Part shown: one piece after another, positions 8,675 through 18,273 of the stretch
Layout: each line of letters begins with the position of its first letter
Position numbering within the stretch: position 1 is the stretch's first letter
Assembly (NCBI RefSeq): GCF_002939185.1
Contig: NZ_POVL01000006.1
Location: 1-64,000, forward strand
Reading direction: 5' to 3'
Length of the DNA stretch: 64,000 nucleotides
Source: Enterobacter sichuanensis
Lineage (GTDB): Bacteria; Pseudomonadota; Gammaproteobacteria; Enterobacterales; Enterobacteriaceae
Position numbers and translations under genes: made by a program
Notes under the pieces: generated by a model
Database searches by the model: none
Seen by the model: the letters and a program-made list of their open reading frames with translations, nothing else
What the model was told of the DNA's origin: nothing

Positions 8675-9118
8675 ATGCCGTTAAGTCCCTACATCTCTTT
8701 CGCCGGCAACTGTGCAGAGGCCACTGCCTTTTATCAGCAAGCCGTCGGCGCGGAGCTCCTCTACAAGATTACTTTCGGCGAAATGCCAAAAAGCGATAAC
8801 AGCGAAGAAGGTTGCCCGTCCGGTATGCAATTTCCGGATTCGGCTATCGCCCACTCCAACGTCCGCATTGCGGGCAGCGATATCATGATGAGCGACGGGA
8901 TGCCGCCCGGCAGCAACGCGCAGTATGCCGGTTTTACGCTGGTTCTCGACACCCAGGACGTCAATGAAGGCAAACGCTGGTTCGACAACCTTGCCGCAGG
9001 CGGCAATGTCGATATGCCCTGGCAGGAAACCTTCTGGGCTCACGGTTTCGGTAAAGTCACCGACAAATACGGCGTGCCGTGGATGATTAATGTCGTGAAG
9101 CAACACCAAACGTCGTAG
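8675..9118 (+). CDS. yjdN: PhnB-like glyoxalase-fold protein YjdN
   Basis: 147 residues, matching E. coli YjdN (PhnB) in length and sequence (MPLSPYISFAGNCAEATAFYQ). It is a single vicinal-oxygen-chelate (glyoxalase/DUF1338-like 'PhnB') domain of paired beta-alpha-beta-beta-beta units; WQETFWAHGFGKVTDKYGVPWMIN is the conserved C-terminal strand region. It is cytosolic with no signal peptide, and its substrate is not known. GAGGT precedes the ATG. Despite its old name and place beside phnC it is separated from the phn operon by a REP cluster and the phn control region, and is not needed for C–P lyase activity in E. coli. Confidence 0.92.
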   Translation: MPLSPYISFAGNCAEATAFYQQAVGAELLYKITFGEMPKSDNSEEGCPSGMQFPDSAIAHSNVRIAGSDIMMSDGMPPGSNAQYAGFTLVLDTQDVNEGKRWFDNLAAGGNVDMPWQETFWAHGFGKVTDKYGVPWMINVVKQHQTS

Positions 9119-9180
9119 GCCGGATAAGCGCAGCGCAGCCGGCAACAGCGTCCGGTGGCGCTGCGCTGACCGGGCCTACA
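9115..9180. repeat. REP/BIME element between yjdN and phnC
   Basis: GTAGGCCGGATAAGCGCAGC and its inverted partner CGCTGCGCTGACCGGGCCTAC face each other across a short linker. The unit overlaps the yjdN stop codon by four bases. Confidence 0.85.
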
Positions 9181-9184
9181 GTGA

Positions 9185-9200
9185 CTGTCATCGCTTTCAC
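9185..9200 (+). promoter_or_regulatory. PhoB box candidate upstream of phnC
   Basis: CTGTCAT (9185–9191) is a perfect PHO-box half-site, followed by the weaker CTTTCAC (9194–9200); the usual spacing is 11 bases rather than 9. The site is ~100 bases before phnC. The E. coli phn operon is induced by phosphate starvation through PhoB, so a PHO box is expected here. Only one strong half-site is visible, hence the caution. Confidence 0.45.
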
Positions 9201-9291
9201 TTCAACTCTTCAAACTCCCGCAACCTGCACTTAACCCAAATGTCACATTGATGCGCCAGCATGAGGCCACATTTATCGTGAGGCCCAGCAC

Positions 9292-10080
9292 ATGCAAACC
9301 GTCATCCGCGTCGAGAAACTGAGCAAGACCTTCAATCACAACAAGGCTCTGCACGCCGTTGATCTCACCGTCCGGCAGGGCGAGATGGTGGCGCTGCTGG
9401 GGCCATCCGGTTCAGGTAAATCCACCCTTCTGCGCCATTTAAGCGGGCTTATTACCGGCGATAACACGCCGGAAAGCCACGTCGAGCTGCTGGGTAATAC
9501 CGTACAGCGCGCCGGTCGTCTGGCGAGCGATATCCGCAAGAGCCGCGCCCGGACCGGCTACATCTTCCAGCAGTTCAACCTGGTAAACCGCCTGACGGTG
9601 CTGGAGAACGTGCTGATTGGTGCACTCGGCAGCACCCCGTTCTGGCGCACCTGTCTGCGCTGGTTCTCTCCGTCCCAGAAGCAGGAAGCCTTACAGGCGC
9701 TGACCCGCGTCGGCATGGCGCATTTCGCCCACCAGCGCGTCTCCACCCTGTCCGGTGGACAACAGCAGCGCGTCGCCATCGCCCGCGCCCTGATGCAGAA
9801 AGCGCACATCATTCTCGCTGACGAACCCATCGCCTCGCTGGACCCGGAGTCCGCCCGCATCGTGATGGAGACCCTGTACGACATTAACCAGAACGACGGC
9901 ATCACCGTGGTGGTCACGCTGCATCAGGTGGATTACGCCCTGCGCTACTGCCAACGCATCGTCGCCCTGCGTCAGGGACACGTGTTCTTTGATGGCGCGA
10001 GCCATCAGTTTGATAACGACCGTTTTGACCATCTCTACCGCAGCATGAACCGCGTCGAAGAGAACGCGCAGGCTGCTTAA
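9292..10080 (+). CDS. phnC: Phosphonate ABC transporter ATPase PhnC
   Basis: 262 residues, identical in length to E. coli PhnC. Walker A GPSGSGKST is at 37–45, the signature LSGGQQQRVAIARAL and Walker B region ILADEPIASLDP are intact, and the switch histidine is in VVTLHQVD. It powers uptake of phosphonates (and phosphite, phosphate esters) with PhnD and PhnE. It is the first gene of the 14-gene phn operon, 25 bases before phnD. GAGG precedes the ATG by eight bases. Expression is expected under phosphate limitation. Confidence 0.97.
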   Translation: MQTVIRVEKLSKTFNHNKALHAVDLTVRQGEMVALLGPSGSGKSTLLRHLSGLITGDNTPESHVELLGNTVQRAGRLASDIRKSRARTGYIFQQFNLVNRLTVLENVLIGALGSTPFWRTCLRWFSPSQKQEALQALTRVGMAHFAHQRVSTLSGGQQQRVAIARALMQKAHIILADEPIASLDPESARIVMETLYDINQNDGITVVVTLHQVDYALRYCQRIVALRQGHVFFDGASHQFDNDRFDHLYRSMNRVEENAQAA

Positions 10081-10104
10081 TTAAACCCGATCCGAGGAAA
10101 GTAC

Positions 10105-11121
10105 ATGAGCTACAAAGCCGTTGCCGCGCTGGCCTTTACCAGCATGTTCAGCATCAGCACCCTGTTAAGCCCAGCGTATGCACAGGAGCAGGAAAAAGAG
10201 CTGAACTTCGGCATTATTTCGACGGAATCACAGCAGAACCTGAAACCTCAGTGGGAACCGTTCCTGAAAGATATGGAAACCAAACTGGGGATCAAAGTGA
10301 ACGCCTTCTTCGCCCCGGACTACGCGGGCATCATCCAGGGGATGCGCTTTAACAAAGTGGACATCGCCTGGTACGGCAACCTCTCCGCCATGGAAGCGGT
10401 GGATCGCGCCAACGGTCAGGTCTTTGCCCAGACCGTCGCGGCAGATGGCTCCCCGGGCTACTGGAGCGTGCTGATCGTGAACAAAGACAGCCCAATCAAC
10501 AACCTTAACGACATGCTTGCCAAACGCAAAGAGCTGACCTTTGGCAATGGCGATCCCAACTCCACCTCAGGCTACCTTGTCCCTGGCTACTACGTCTTCG
10601 CCAAAAACAACGCCTCCGCCAGCGACTTCAAACGCACGGTAAACGCCAGCCATGAAACCAACGCCCTGGCCGTGGCCAACAAGCAGGTGGATGTCGCGAC
10701 CAACAACACCGAGAACCTCGACAAACTGAAGACCTCAGCACCGGACAAGCTGAAAGAGATCAAGGTTATCTGGAAATCACCGCTCATCCCCGGTGACCCG
10801 ATTGTCTGGCGTAAAAACCTGTCTGAAAGCACCAAGGACAAGGTGTACGACTTCTTTATGACCTACGGCAAAACGCCGGAAGAGAAAGCGGTTCTGACGC
10901 GTCTGGGCTGGGCTCCGTTCCGCCCGTCCAGCGACCTGCAGCTGGTCCCGATTCGCCAGCTGGCGCTGTTTAAAGAGATGCAGGGCGTGAAGGATAACAA
11001 GGGGCTGAAGGACGAGGAGAAGACCAGCAAAGTGGCTGCGATTCAGGCCCAGCTGGAAGACCTGGACCGCCTGACCGCCGCGCTCGGCGCGATGACCAGC
11101 GTGAATAAAGCGGTGCAGTAA
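10105..11121 (+). CDS. phnD: Phosphonate-binding periplasmic protein PhnD
   Basis: 338 residues with a Sec signal peptide of ~26 residues ending AYA before QEQEKEL. The mature protein is a type II periplasmic binding fold, with the family segments ELNFGIISTESQQNLKPQW and DIAWYGNLSAMEA lining the phosphonate pocket. It delivers alkylphosphonates such as 2-aminoethylphosphonate to PhnE/PhnC. AGGAAAG precedes the ATG. Two head-to-head palindromic repeats separate it from phnE, which may cause differential decay and leave more binding protein than permease. Confidence 0.96.
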   Translation: MSYKAVAALAFTSMFSISTLLSPAYAQEQEKELNFGIISTESQQNLKPQWEPFLKDMETKLGIKVNAFFAPDYAGIIQGMRFNKVDIAWYGNLSAMEAVDRANGQVFAQTVAADGSPGYWSVLIVNKDSPINNLNDMLAKRKELTFGNGDPNSTSGYLVPGYYVFAKNNASASDFKRTVNASHETNALAVANKQVDVATNNTENLDKLKTSAPDKLKEIKVIWKSPLIPGDPIVWRKNLSESTKDKVYDFFMTYGKTPEEKAVLTRLGWAPFRPSSDLQLVPIRQLALFKEMQGVKDNKGLKDEEKTSKVAAIQAQLEDLDRLTAALGAMTSVNKAVQ

Positions 11122-11129
11122 CGCAAGTT

Positions 11130-11165
11130 CCCTCTCCCTTGAGGGAGAGGGTTAGGGTGAGGGGG
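11130..11165 (+). repeat. CCCTCTCCC palindromic repeat, copy 2
   Basis: CCCTCTCCCTTGAGGGAGAGGG with the tail GTTAGGGTGAGGGGG. It lies inside the phn operon between phnD and phnE, paired with an inverted copy. Confidence 0.85.
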
Positions 11166-11181
11166 AAATGCGCACGCTGAT

Positions 11182-11217
11182 GCCCTCACCCCGGCCCTCT
11201 CCCAGAGGGAGAGGGAG
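11182..11217 (-). repeat. CCCTCTCCC palindromic repeat, copy 3 (inverted)
   Basis: Same unit as copy 2 in the opposite orientation (leading CCCTCACCCCGG), 16 bases away. The two can form alternative hairpins with each other in the phnDE transcript. Confidence 0.85.
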
Positions 11218-11236
11218 AACAGATTAAGGAGCCAAC

Positions 11237-12016
11237 ATGCAAACCATCACCCTCCCGCCGCCGAAGCGCAGCTGGTTCTCGCTGATAAGCTGGGCCATCC
11301 TGCTGGCGGTGCTGGTTATCTCCTGGAAGGGCGCGGAAATGGACCCGCTGCTGCTCTTCAAAGACGCGGGCAATATGGCGACCTTCGCCGCCGATTTCTT
11401 CCCGCCGGACTTCAGTCAGTGGCAGGACTACCTCAGTGAAATGGCGGTCACCCTGCAAATTGCCGTCTGGGGCACCGCCCTGGCCGTCATTCTTTCCATT
11501 CCCTTTGGCCTGATGAGCGCCGAGAACATCGTGCCGTGGTGGGTCTACCAGCCCATGCGTCGCCTGATGGACGCCTGTCGCGCCATCAACGAGATGGTCT
11601 TCGCGATGCTGTTCGTGGTCGCCGTCGGTCTGGGGCCATTCGCGGGCGTGATGGCGCTGTTCATCCACACCACCGGCGTGCTCTCCAAGCTGCTATCTGA
11701 GGCGGTCGAAGCCATCGAGCCCGGTCCGGTGGAAGGTATCCGCGCCACAGGTGCCAACAAAATCGAAGAGATCCTCTACGGCGTCCTGCCGCAGGTGATG
11801 CCGCTGTTGATCTCCTACTCCCTGTACCGGTTTGAGTCCAACGTCCGCTCCGCCACCGTCGTCGGTATGGTCGGCGCAGGCGGGATTGGCGTCACCCTGT
11901 GGGAAGCGATTCGCGGTTTCCAGTTCCAGCAAACCTGCGCCCTGATGGTGCTCATCATCGTCACCGTCAGCCTGCTGGATTTCCTCTCTCAACGTTTGCG
12001 TAAGCACTTTATCTGA
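11237..12016 (+). CDS. phnE: Phosphonate ABC transporter permease PhnE
   Basis: 259 residues with about six membrane helices. The binding-protein-dependent permease loop is at [25 protein letters not shown] (EAA-type loop that docks on PhnC). The frame is uninterrupted. E. coli K-12 carries an eight-base duplication in phnE that makes phosphonate use cryptic; here the gene is intact, so growth on phosphonates should be possible. AAGGAG lies seven bases before the ATG. It is followed after 20 bases by phnF. Confidence 0.96.
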   Translation: MQTITLPPPKRSWFSLISWAILLAVLVISWKGAEMDPLLLFKDAGNMATFAADFFPPDFSQWQDYLSEMAVTLQIAVWGTALAVILSIPFGLMSAENIVPWWVYQPMRRLMDACRAINEMVFAMLFVVAVGLGPFAGVMALFIHTTGVLSKLLSEAVEAIEPGPVEGIRATGANKIEEILYGVLPQVMPLLISYSLYRFESNVRSATVVGMVGAGGIGVTLWEAIRGFQFQQTCALMVLIIVTVSLLDFLSQRLRKHFI

Positions 12017-12036
12017 GAAGCGAGGCGTTGTTTTTT

Positions 12037-12762
12037 ATGCACTTATCCAGACATCCGACCAGTTACCCCACCCGCTGGCAAGAGATTGCGGCAAAGCTCG
12101 AAGTAGAGCTGCGCACGCACTACCACTGCGGAGACTACCTGCCTGCGGAACAGCAGCTTGCCGACCGCTATGAAGTGAACCGCCACACTCTGCGCCGCGC
12201 CATTGATCAACTGGTTGAGCGCGGCTGGGTCCAGCGCCGTCAGGGCATCGGCGTGCTGGTGCTGATGCGCCCGTTCGACTACCCGCTAAACGCCCAGGCG
12301 CGCTTTAGCCAGAACCTGCTGGACCAGGGCAGCCACCCGACCAGTGAAAAACTGCTCTCGGTATTGCGTCCGGCCTCCAGCCACGTGGCGGACGCGCTGG
12401 GGATTCAGGAGGGCGATAACGTTATCCACCTGCGCACCTTGCGCCGGGTTAACGGCGTCGCGGTCTGCCAGATAGATCACTACTTCGCGGACCTCGCCCT
12501 CTGGCCAGTGCTGCAACATTTCACCAGTGGCTCGCTGCATGACTTTCTGCAGGAAGCGACAGGCATCACGCTGAAACGCACTCAGACGCGCATCAGCGCC
12601 CGTCGGGCGCAGGCGAAAGAGAGCAAGGTGCTGGAGATCCCCAATATGGCCCCGCTGCTCTGCGTGCGCACCCTCAACCATCGCGACGGTGAGATCAACG
12701 CAACGGAATACTCCGTCAGCCTGACCCGCGCCGACATGATCGAATTCACCATGGAGCACTGA
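12037..12762 (+). CDS. phnF: GntR-family regulator PhnF
   Basis: 241 residues, as in E. coli. The N-terminal GntR winged helix-turn-helix (YLPAEQQLADRYEVNRHTLRRAIDQLVERGWV, roughly 30–65) is followed by a UTRA ligand-binding domain (from ~85 to the end). It is thought to repress or tune phn expression in response to a phosphonate intermediate; in E. coli its role is not settled and it is not required for C–P lyase. The ATG at 12037 follows CGAGG; a TTG three codons earlier would leave no spacing. Its stop is directly followed by the phnG ATG. Confidence 0.94.
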   Translation: MHLSRHPTSYPTRWQEIAAKLEVELRTHYHCGDYLPAEQQLADRYEVNRHTLRRAIDQLVERGWVQRRQGIGVLVLMRPFDYPLNAQARFSQNLLDQGSHPTSEKLLSVLRPASSHVADALGIQEGDNVIHLRTLRRVNGVAVCQIDHYFADLALWPVLQHFTSGSLHDFLQEATGITLKRTQTRISARRAQAKESKVLEIPNMAPLLCVRTLNHRDGEINATEYSVSLTRADMIEFTMEH

Positions 12763-13215
12763 ATGCACTTCGACACTGCCACCCGACAGCGCTGGATGCG
12801 CGTACTTGCCCACAGTCAGCCCGCCGCGCTGGCTGCCCGCATGCACGCCCTTAGCCTGGCGCCTGAATACGACATCCTCCGCGCCCCGGAGATCGGCCTC
12901 GTTCAGATCCAGGCGCGGATGGGCGGTACCGGCGAGCGCTTCTTCGCCGGGGATGCCACCCTCACCCGCGCCGCAATCCGCCTGAACAACGGCACGCTGG
13001 GGTACAGCTACGTGCTGGGGCGCGATAAAGCCCACGCCGAGCGCTGCGCGGTGATCGATGCGCTTTTACAGGAACAACCGCATTTCCAGACCCTGATGGA
13101 AACCCTTATTGCCCCGCTGGAGGCTGATCGCGCCGCACGCATTGCCGCGCGTCAGGCCGAAGTCAATACCAGCCGGGTCGACTTCTTTACGCTCGTTCGC
13201 GGAGACAACGCATGA
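12763..13215 (+). CDS. phnG: C–P lyase core subunit PhnG
   Basis: 150 residues, same as E. coli. Part of the cytosolic PhnG2H2I2J2 core. With PhnI, H and L it attaches the phosphonate to the C1 of ribose from ATP, displacing adenine. The [21 protein letters not shown] motif is characteristic. Its ATG starts immediately after the phnF stop and its end overlaps phnH by four bases (ATGA), so it is tightly coupled on both sides. Confidence 0.96.
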   Translation: MHFDTATRQRWMRVLAHSQPAALAARMHALSLAPEYDILRAPEIGLVQIQARMGGTGERFFAGDATLTRAAIRLNNGTLGYSYVLGRDKAHAERCAVIDALLQEQPHFQTLMETLIAPLEADRAARIAARQAEVNTSRVDFFTLVRGDNA

Positions 13216-13796
13216 CGCTTCAACCTGCTTTTACCCTGGCCGTCCAGGATGCCCAACACAGTTTTCGTCGCCTGCTGAAAGCCATGAGCGAGCCGGGTGT
13301 GATCGTCTCGCTGCATCAGCTCTCTCAGGGCTGGCTGCCGTTAAACCTGGCGACCACCAGCGTGCTGCTGACGCTTGCCGACAACGACACCCCGGTGTGG
13401 CTCTCAGGCGTCCTGTCCAACGACATCGCCAGCCAGAACCTGCGTTTTCACACCAGCGCCCCGCTGGTTGAACAGCCGCGCCAGGCGGTCTTTGCCGTGG
13501 CCGACGAGCAAATCAGCCACGAACAGCTCAATGACCTGAGTGAAGGCAGCGCGGTGGCCCCGGAGACCAGCGCCACCCTGATCTTGCAGGTCTCCAGCCT
13601 GAGCGGCGGGCGCATGCTGCGCCTGACCGGCGCAGGCATCGCGGAAGAACGCATGGTCGCGCCGCAGCTGCCGGAGTGCATTATTCATGAGCTGACCGAG
13701 CGCCCGCACCCGTTCCCGCTGGGTATTGATCTGATACTGACCTGCGGCGAGCGCCTGCTGGCGATCCCGCGGACCACCCATGTGGAGGTGTGCTGA
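13212..13796 (+). CDS. phnH: C–P lyase core subunit PhnH
   Basis: 194 residues, full length. It belongs to the PhnH fold (PLP-transferase-like without the cofactor) and binds PhnJ in the core complex. Opening [28 protein letters not shown] is typical. It is needed for formation of ribose-1-phosphonate-5-triphosphate by the core, although its exact catalytic share is unclear. It overlaps phnG by four bases and phnI by one (TGATG). Confidence 0.95.
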   Translation: MTLQPAFTLAVQDAQHSFRRLLKAMSEPGVIVSLHQLSQGWLPLNLATTSVLLTLADNDTPVWLSGVLSNDIASQNLRFHTSAPLVEQPRQAVFAVADEQISHEQLNDLSEGSAVAPETSATLILQVSSLSGGRMLRLTGAGIAEERMVAPQLPECIIHELTERPHPFPLGIDLILTCGERLLAIPRTTHVEVC

Positions 13797-14860
13797 TGTA
13801 CGTGGCAGTCAAAGGGGGCGAAAAGGCTATCGCCGCCGCCCATGCGCTACAGGCGCACAGACGACGGGGCGATGAACAGCTTCCCGAGCTAAGCGTCGCC
13901 CAGATTGAGCAGCAGCTTAACCTCGCCGTTGACCGGGTGATGACCGAAGGCGGCATCGCCGACCGCGAACTGGCGGCGCTGGCGCTAAAGCAGGCCAGCG
14001 GCGATAACGTCGAGGCCATCTTCCTGCTACGCGCTTACCGCACTACGCTCGCGAAGCTGGCGGTAAGTGAACCCATCAACACGGCGGAGATGCGCCTGGA
14101 GCGCCGCATTTCAGCGGTGTACAAAGACATCCCCGGCGGCCAGCGGCTGGGTCCTACCTATGACTACACCCATCGCCTGCTGGATTTTACCCTGCTGGCG
14201 AACGGCGACGTGCCACCGCTCAGCACCTCTGACGCCGAACAAGAACCGTCTCCGCACGTCTTCAGCCTGCTGGCGAAACAAGGCCTGGCGAAGGCGGAGG
14301 AAGACACAGGCGCTCAGCCAGATGACATCACCCGCACGCCGCCGGTTTACCCGTGCTCCAGATCGTCCCGCCTGCAGCAGCTGATGCGCGGCGACGAAGG
14401 CTATCTGCTGGCGCTGGCCTACTCCACCCAGCGCGGTTACGGGCGCAACCACCCGTTTGCGGCTGAGATTCGCAGCGGTTATATCGACGTTGAAATCGTG
14501 CCGGAAGAGCTGGGTTTTGCGGTGAACGTCGGCGAACTGCTGATGACCGAGTGTGAAATGGTGAACGGTTTTGTCGCGCCTGAAAATGAAGACCCGCACT
14601 TTACCCGCGGCTACGGGCTGGTGTTTGGCCTCGGCGAGCGCAAAGCCATGGCAATGGCGCTGGTTGACCGCGCCCTGCAGGCGCCGGACTACGGCGAGCA
14701 GATTGCAGGCCCGGCGCAGGACGAAGAGTTTGTGCTGGCCCATGCCGATAACGTTGAGGCCGCTGGCTTCGTCTCGCACCTCAAACTGCCGCACTACGTC
14801 GATTTCCAGGCAGAACTGGAACTGCTGAAACGCCTGCAACGGGAGCGCAAACATGGCTAA
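13796..14860 (+). CDS. phnI: C–P lyase core subunit PhnI (nucleosidase)
   Basis: 354 residues, as in E. coli. PhnI is the catalytic nucleosidase subunit that replaces adenine of ATP by the phosphonate, assisted by G, H and L. Conserved runs such as DRVMTEGGIADRELAALALKQ and TPPVYPCSRSSRLQQLMRGDEGY are present. The ATG at 13796 is chosen over a GTG two codons upstream because TGGAGGTG (13782–13789) is spaced correctly and the known protein begins MYVAVKGG. It overlaps phnJ by eight bases. Confidence 0.95.
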   Translation: MYVAVKGGEKAIAAAHALQAHRRRGDEQLPELSVAQIEQQLNLAVDRVMTEGGIADRELAALALKQASGDNVEAIFLLRAYRTTLAKLAVSEPINTAEMRLERRISAVYKDIPGGQRLGPTYDYTHRLLDFTLLANGDVPPLSTSDAEQEPSPHVFSLLAKQGLAKAEEDTGAQPDDITRTPPVYPCSRSSRLQQLMRGDEGYLLALAYSTQRGYGRNHPFAAEIRSGYIDVEIVPEELGFAVNVGELLMTECEMVNGFVAPENEDPHFTRGYGLVFGLGERKAMAMALVDRALQAPDYGEQIAGPAQDEEFVLAHADNVEAAGFVSHLKLPHYVDFQAELELLKRLQRERKHG

Positions 14861-15698
14861 CTTAAGCGGCTACAACTTTGCCTATCTGGATGAGCAAACC
14901 AAACGCATGATCCGCCGCGCCATCCTCAAAGCGGTCGCCATTCCGGGCTATCAGGTGCCGTTCGGCGGCCGTGAAATGCCGATGCCTTACGGCTGGGGTA
15001 CCGGCGGCATCCAGCTTACCGCCAGCGTGATCGGCGAAGCAGACGTGCTGAAAGTGATCGACCAGGGCGCGGACGACACCACCAACGCGGTGTCGATCCG
15101 CAACTTCTTTCAGCGGGTAACGGGCGTCGCCACCACCGAAAAAACCGAAGACGCGACGCTGATCCAGACCCGTCACCGCATTCCGGAAACCCCGCTCACG
15201 GAAGATCAGATTTTGATTTTCCAGGTGCCCATCCCGGAGCCGCTGCGCTTTATCGAGCCGCGCGAAACGGAAACCCGCACCATGCACGCCCTGGAAGAGT
15301 ACGGCGTGATGCAGGTGAAGCTGTACGAAGATATCGCCCGCTTCGGCCATATCGCTACCACCTACGCCTATCCGGTGAAGGTCAACGGGCGCTACGTCAT
15401 GGACCCGTCGCCGATCCCGAAGTTCGACAACCCGAAGATGGACATGATGCCTGCCCTGCAGCTGTTCGGCGCCGGGCGTGAAAAACGCATCTACGCCGTC
15501 CCGCCCTACACCCGGGTGGAGAGCCTCGATTTCGACGACCACCCGTTCACGGTGCAGGAGTGGGACGAGCCGTGTGCCATCTGCGGCTCGAAACACAGCT
15601 ATCTGGATGAAGTGGTGCTCGATGACACAGGCAAACGGATGTTTGTCTGCTCCGACACCGATTACTGCCGCCAACAGAGCGAGGCGAAAAGCCAATGA
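14853..15698 (+). CDS. phnJ: C–P lyase radical SAM subunit PhnJ
   Basis: 281 residues. This subunit breaks the carbon–phosphorus bond, releasing the alkane and leaving ribose-1,2-cyclic-phosphate-5-phosphate. All residues known to matter are visible: Gly32 (in AIPGYQ), which carries the glycyl radical, and four C-terminal cysteines C241, C244, C266 and C272, which ligate the 4Fe-4S cluster for S-adenosylmethionine cleavage and thiyl chemistry. The cluster motif is at the C-terminus, unlike classical radical SAM enzymes. It overlaps phnI by eight bases and phnK by four. Confidence 0.97.
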   Translation: MANLSGYNFAYLDEQTKRMIRRAILKAVAIPGYQVPFGGREMPMPYGWGTGGIQLTASVIGEADVLKVIDQGADDTTNAVSIRNFFQRVTGVATTEKTEDATLIQTRHRIPETPLTEDQILIFQVPIPEPLRFIEPRETETRTMHALEEYGVMQVKLYEDIARFGHIATTYAYPVKVNGRYVMDPSPIPKFDNPKMDMMPALQLFGAGREKRIYAVPPYTRVESLDFDDHPFTVQEWDEPCAICGSKHSYLDEVVLDDTGKRMFVCSDTDYCRQQSEAKSQ

Positions 15699-16450
15699 AA
15701 CCGCTGCTTTCGGTTAACAACCTGACCCACCTGTATGCGCCGGGTAAAGGCTTCAGCGACGTGTCGTTCGACCTCTGGCCGGGCGAAGTGCTGGGGATTG
15801 TCGGCGAATCAGGCTCCGGCAAAACGACGCTGCTGAAATCCATCTCCGCGCGCCTGGCGCCGCAACACGGCGACATTTTGTATGAAGGCACGTCGCTGTA
15901 CGGCATGAGCGAAGCCGAACGCCGCCGCCTGCTGCGCACCGAGTGGGGGGTGGTGCATCAGCATCCGATGGACGGCCTGCGCCGTCAGGTCTCGGCAGGG
16001 GGCAACATCGGCGAACGGCTGATGGCCACCGGCGCCCGCCACTACGGCAACATTCGGACCACGGCGCAGCGCTGGCTGGAGGACGTTGAAATCCCCGCCT
16101 CGCGCATTGATGACCTGCCCGGCACCTTCTCCGGCGGCATGCAGCAGCGTCTGCAGATCGCCCGCAACCTGGTCACCCACCCAAAGCTGGTGTTTATGGA
16201 CGAGCCCACCGGCGGGCTGGACGTCTCCGTGCAGGCGCGCCTGCTCGATCTGCTGCGTGGTCTGGTGGTAGAGCTGAACCTGGCGGTGGTCATTGTTACC
16301 CATGATTTAGGCGTGGCGCGCCTGCTGGCGGACCGTCTGCTGGTGATGAAGCAGGGCCAGGTGGTGGAAAGTGGGTTAACCGACCGCGTACTCGACGATC
16401 CCCACCATCCGTACACCCAGCTGCTGGTGTCGTCCGTATTGCAGAACTAA
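15695..16450 (+). CDS. phnK: C–P lyase associated ABC-type ATPase PhnK
   Basis: 251 residues resembling oligopeptide-transporter ATPases. Walker A GESGSGKTT, signature FSGGMQQRLQIARNL, Walker B LVFMDEPTGGLDVS and switch His in VTHDLG are intact. PhnK docks on the PhnJ subunit of the core and supports turnover; it is not part of the importer. Nine bases separate it from phnL. No lesion is seen. Confidence 0.96.
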   Translation: MKPLLSVNNLTHLYAPGKGFSDVSFDLWPGEVLGIVGESGSGKTTLLKSISARLAPQHGDILYEGTSLYGMSEAERRRLLRTEWGVVHQHPMDGLRRQVSAGGNIGERLMATGARHYGNIRTTAQRWLEDVEIPASRIDDLPGTFSGGMQQRLQIARNLVTHPKLVFMDEPTGGLDVSVQARLLDLLRGLVVELNLAVVIVTHDLGVARLLADRLLVMKQGQVVESGLTDRVLDDPHHPYTQLLVSSVLQN

Positions 16451-16459
16451 GAGGCCAAC

Positions 16460-17140
16460 ATGATCCGCGTACAAAACGTAAGTAAGACCTTTGTGCTCCA
16501 CCAGCAAAACGGCGTGCGCCTGCCGGTGCTGCAAAACGCCTCGTTAGAGGTCAGCAGCGGCGAATGCGTGGTGCTGCACGGCCATTCCGGCAGCGGAAAA
16601 TCCACCCTGCTGCGCTCCCTGTATGCCAACTATCTGCCCGACGAAGGCCATATCCATGTTCGCCACAATGATGAATGGATCGACCTGGTGCAGGCCCCCG
16701 CGCGGCAGGTACTGGAGGTGCGCCGCTCGACGATCGGCTGGGTGAGCCAGTTCCTTCGGGTGATCCCGCGGATCTCCGCCCTGGACGTGGTCATGCAGCC
16801 GCTGCTGGATCTCGGCGTACCGCGTGAAACCTGTGCTGCCAAAGCGACCAGCCTGCTGACGCGCCTCAATGTGCCCGAGCGCCTGTGGCACCTCGCCCCG
16901 TCGACCTTTTCCGGCGGTGAGCAGCAGCGCGTCAACATTGCCCGCGGCTTTATCGTCGACTACCCGATATTGCTTCTGGATGAACCCACCGCCTCGCTCG
17001 ACGCTAAAAACTGCGCGGCCGTCATCGAGCTGATCGAGCAGGCTAAATCCCGCGGGGCGGCGATCGTCGGGATCTTCCACGACGAAAGCGTTCGCACCCG
17101 CGTTGCCGACAGACTGCACCCGATGGGGACAAACGCATGA
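16460..17140 (+). CDS. phnL: C–P lyase associated ABC-type ATPase PhnL
   Basis: 226 residues, same length as E. coli. Walker [10 protein letters not shown], signature [15 protein letters not shown] and Walker [13 protein letters not shown] are present. It works with PhnI, G and H in forming the ribose–phosphonate triphosphate, and binds a PhnK dimer on the core. It overlaps phnM by four bases (ATGA). Confidence 0.96.
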   Translation: MIRVQNVSKTFVLHQQNGVRLPVLQNASLEVSSGECVVLHGHSGSGKSTLLRSLYANYLPDEGHIHVRHNDEWIDLVQAPARQVLEVRRSTIGWVSQFLRVIPRISALDVVMQPLLDLGVPRETCAAKATSLLTRLNVPERLWHLAPSTFSGGEQQRVNIARGFIVDYPILLLDEPTASLDAKNCAAVIELIEQAKSRGAAIVGIFHDESVRTRVADRLHPMGTNA

Positions 17141-18273
17141 TTATCAATAACGTCAGGCTGGTGCTGGAAAATGAAGTCGTTGGTGGATCGATTGAGGTGC
17201 AGGATGGCGTCATCCGCGCGTTTGCCGAAACCCAGAGCCGCTCACCCGAGGCGATGGACGGTGAAGGCGGCTGGCTGCTGCCGGGGCTGATTGAGCTGCA
17301 TACCGATAATCTGGACAAATTTTTCACCCCACGTCCGAAGGTGGACTGGCCCGCGCATTCGGCCATGAGCAGCCACGACGCGCTGATGGTCGCCAGCGGT
17401 ATCACCACCGTGCTGGACGCGGTGGCGATTGGCGACGTCCGCGACGGCGGCGATCGCCTGGAAAACCTGGAGAAGATGATCAATGCCGTGGAAGAGACGC
17501 AAAAACGCGGCCTCAACCGCGCCGAGCATCGCCTGCATCTGCGCTGCGAACTGCCGCACCACACGACCCTGCCGCTGTTTGAAAAGCTGGTCGGCCGCGA
17601 ACCGGTGTCGCTGGTTTCCCTGATGGACCACTCGCCGGGTCAGCGCCAGTTCGCCAATATTGAGAAGTATCGCGAATACTATCAGGGCAAATATTCGCTC
17701 AACGACGTGGAGATGGCCCGCTACGAAGAAGAGCAACTGGCGCTTGCGGCGCGCTGGTCACAGCCGAACCGTCTCTCCATTGCGGCAATGTGCCGGGAGC
17801 GCAACATCGCGCTGGCCAGCCATGACGACGCCACGCACGATCACGTTCTTGAATCCCACCAACTGGGTAGCGTGATCGCCGAATTTCCCACCACGTTTGA
17901 AGCGGCTGAAGCCTCCCGCAAGCACGGCATGAACGTCCTGATGGGCGCGCCAAATATCGTGCGCGGCGGCTCGCATTCCGGCAACGTCGCGGCAAGCAAG
18001 CTCGCCGCACTTGGCCTGCTGGATATCCTCTCGTCCGACTATTATCCCGCCAGCCTGCTGGATGCGGCATTCCGGGTGGCAGACGACGAGGGCAACGGCT
18101 TTACGCTACCGCAGGCAATTCGCCTGGTGACGAAAAACCCGGCCAGCGCGCTCGGTCTTCAGGATCGCGGCGAGATCGCCGAGGGTAAACGCGCGGATCT
18201 GGTGCTGGCCCACCGCAAGGGCGAGCACATCCATATCGACCACGTCTGGCGTCAGGGAAAGAGGGTGTTCTGA
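17137..18273 (+). CDS. phnM: Ribose-1-phosphonate triphosphate diphosphatase PhnM
   Basis: 378 residues, amidohydrolase fold. It removes diphosphate from 5-triphosphoribosyl-1-phosphonate to give the substrate of PhnJ. Metal ligands are visible in [15 protein letters not shown] (HxD-type motif) and in later His/Asp motifs ([18 protein letters not shown]). Its stop shares a base with the phnN start. There is no signal peptide; it acts in the cytosol. Confidence 0.96.
   Translation: MIINNVRLVLENEVVGGSIEVQDGVIRAFAETQSRSPEAMDGEGGWLLPGLIELHTDNLDKFFTPRPKVDWPAHSAMSSHDALMVASGITTVLDAVAIGDVRDGGDRLENLEKMINAVEETQKRGLNRAEHRLHLRCELPHHTTLPLFEKLVGREPVSLVSLMDHSPGQRQFANIEKYREYYQGKYSLNDVEMARYEEEQLALAARWSQPNRLSIAAMCRERNIALASHDDATHDHVLESHQLGSVIAEFPTTFEAAEASRKHGMNVLMGAPNIVRGGSHSGNVAASKLAALGLLDILSSDYYPASLLDAAFRVADDEGNGFTLPQAIRLVTKNPASALGLQDRGEIAEGKRADLVLAHRKGEHIHIDHVWRQGKRVF

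Noticed and set aside
11130-11217. Paired palindromes as a CRISPR-like array
   Set aside because: There are only two units, in opposite orientation, with no regular spacers and no cas genes; they belong to the dispersed intergenic repeat family.
11237-12016. Possible phnE frameshift as in E. coli K-12
   Set aside because: The frame runs 259 codons without interruption and no eight-base duplication is seen.
14862-15695. Minus-strand open frame of 277 codons across phnJ
   Set aside because: phnJ is certain from its radical-SAM residues; the reverse frame shows no family motif.
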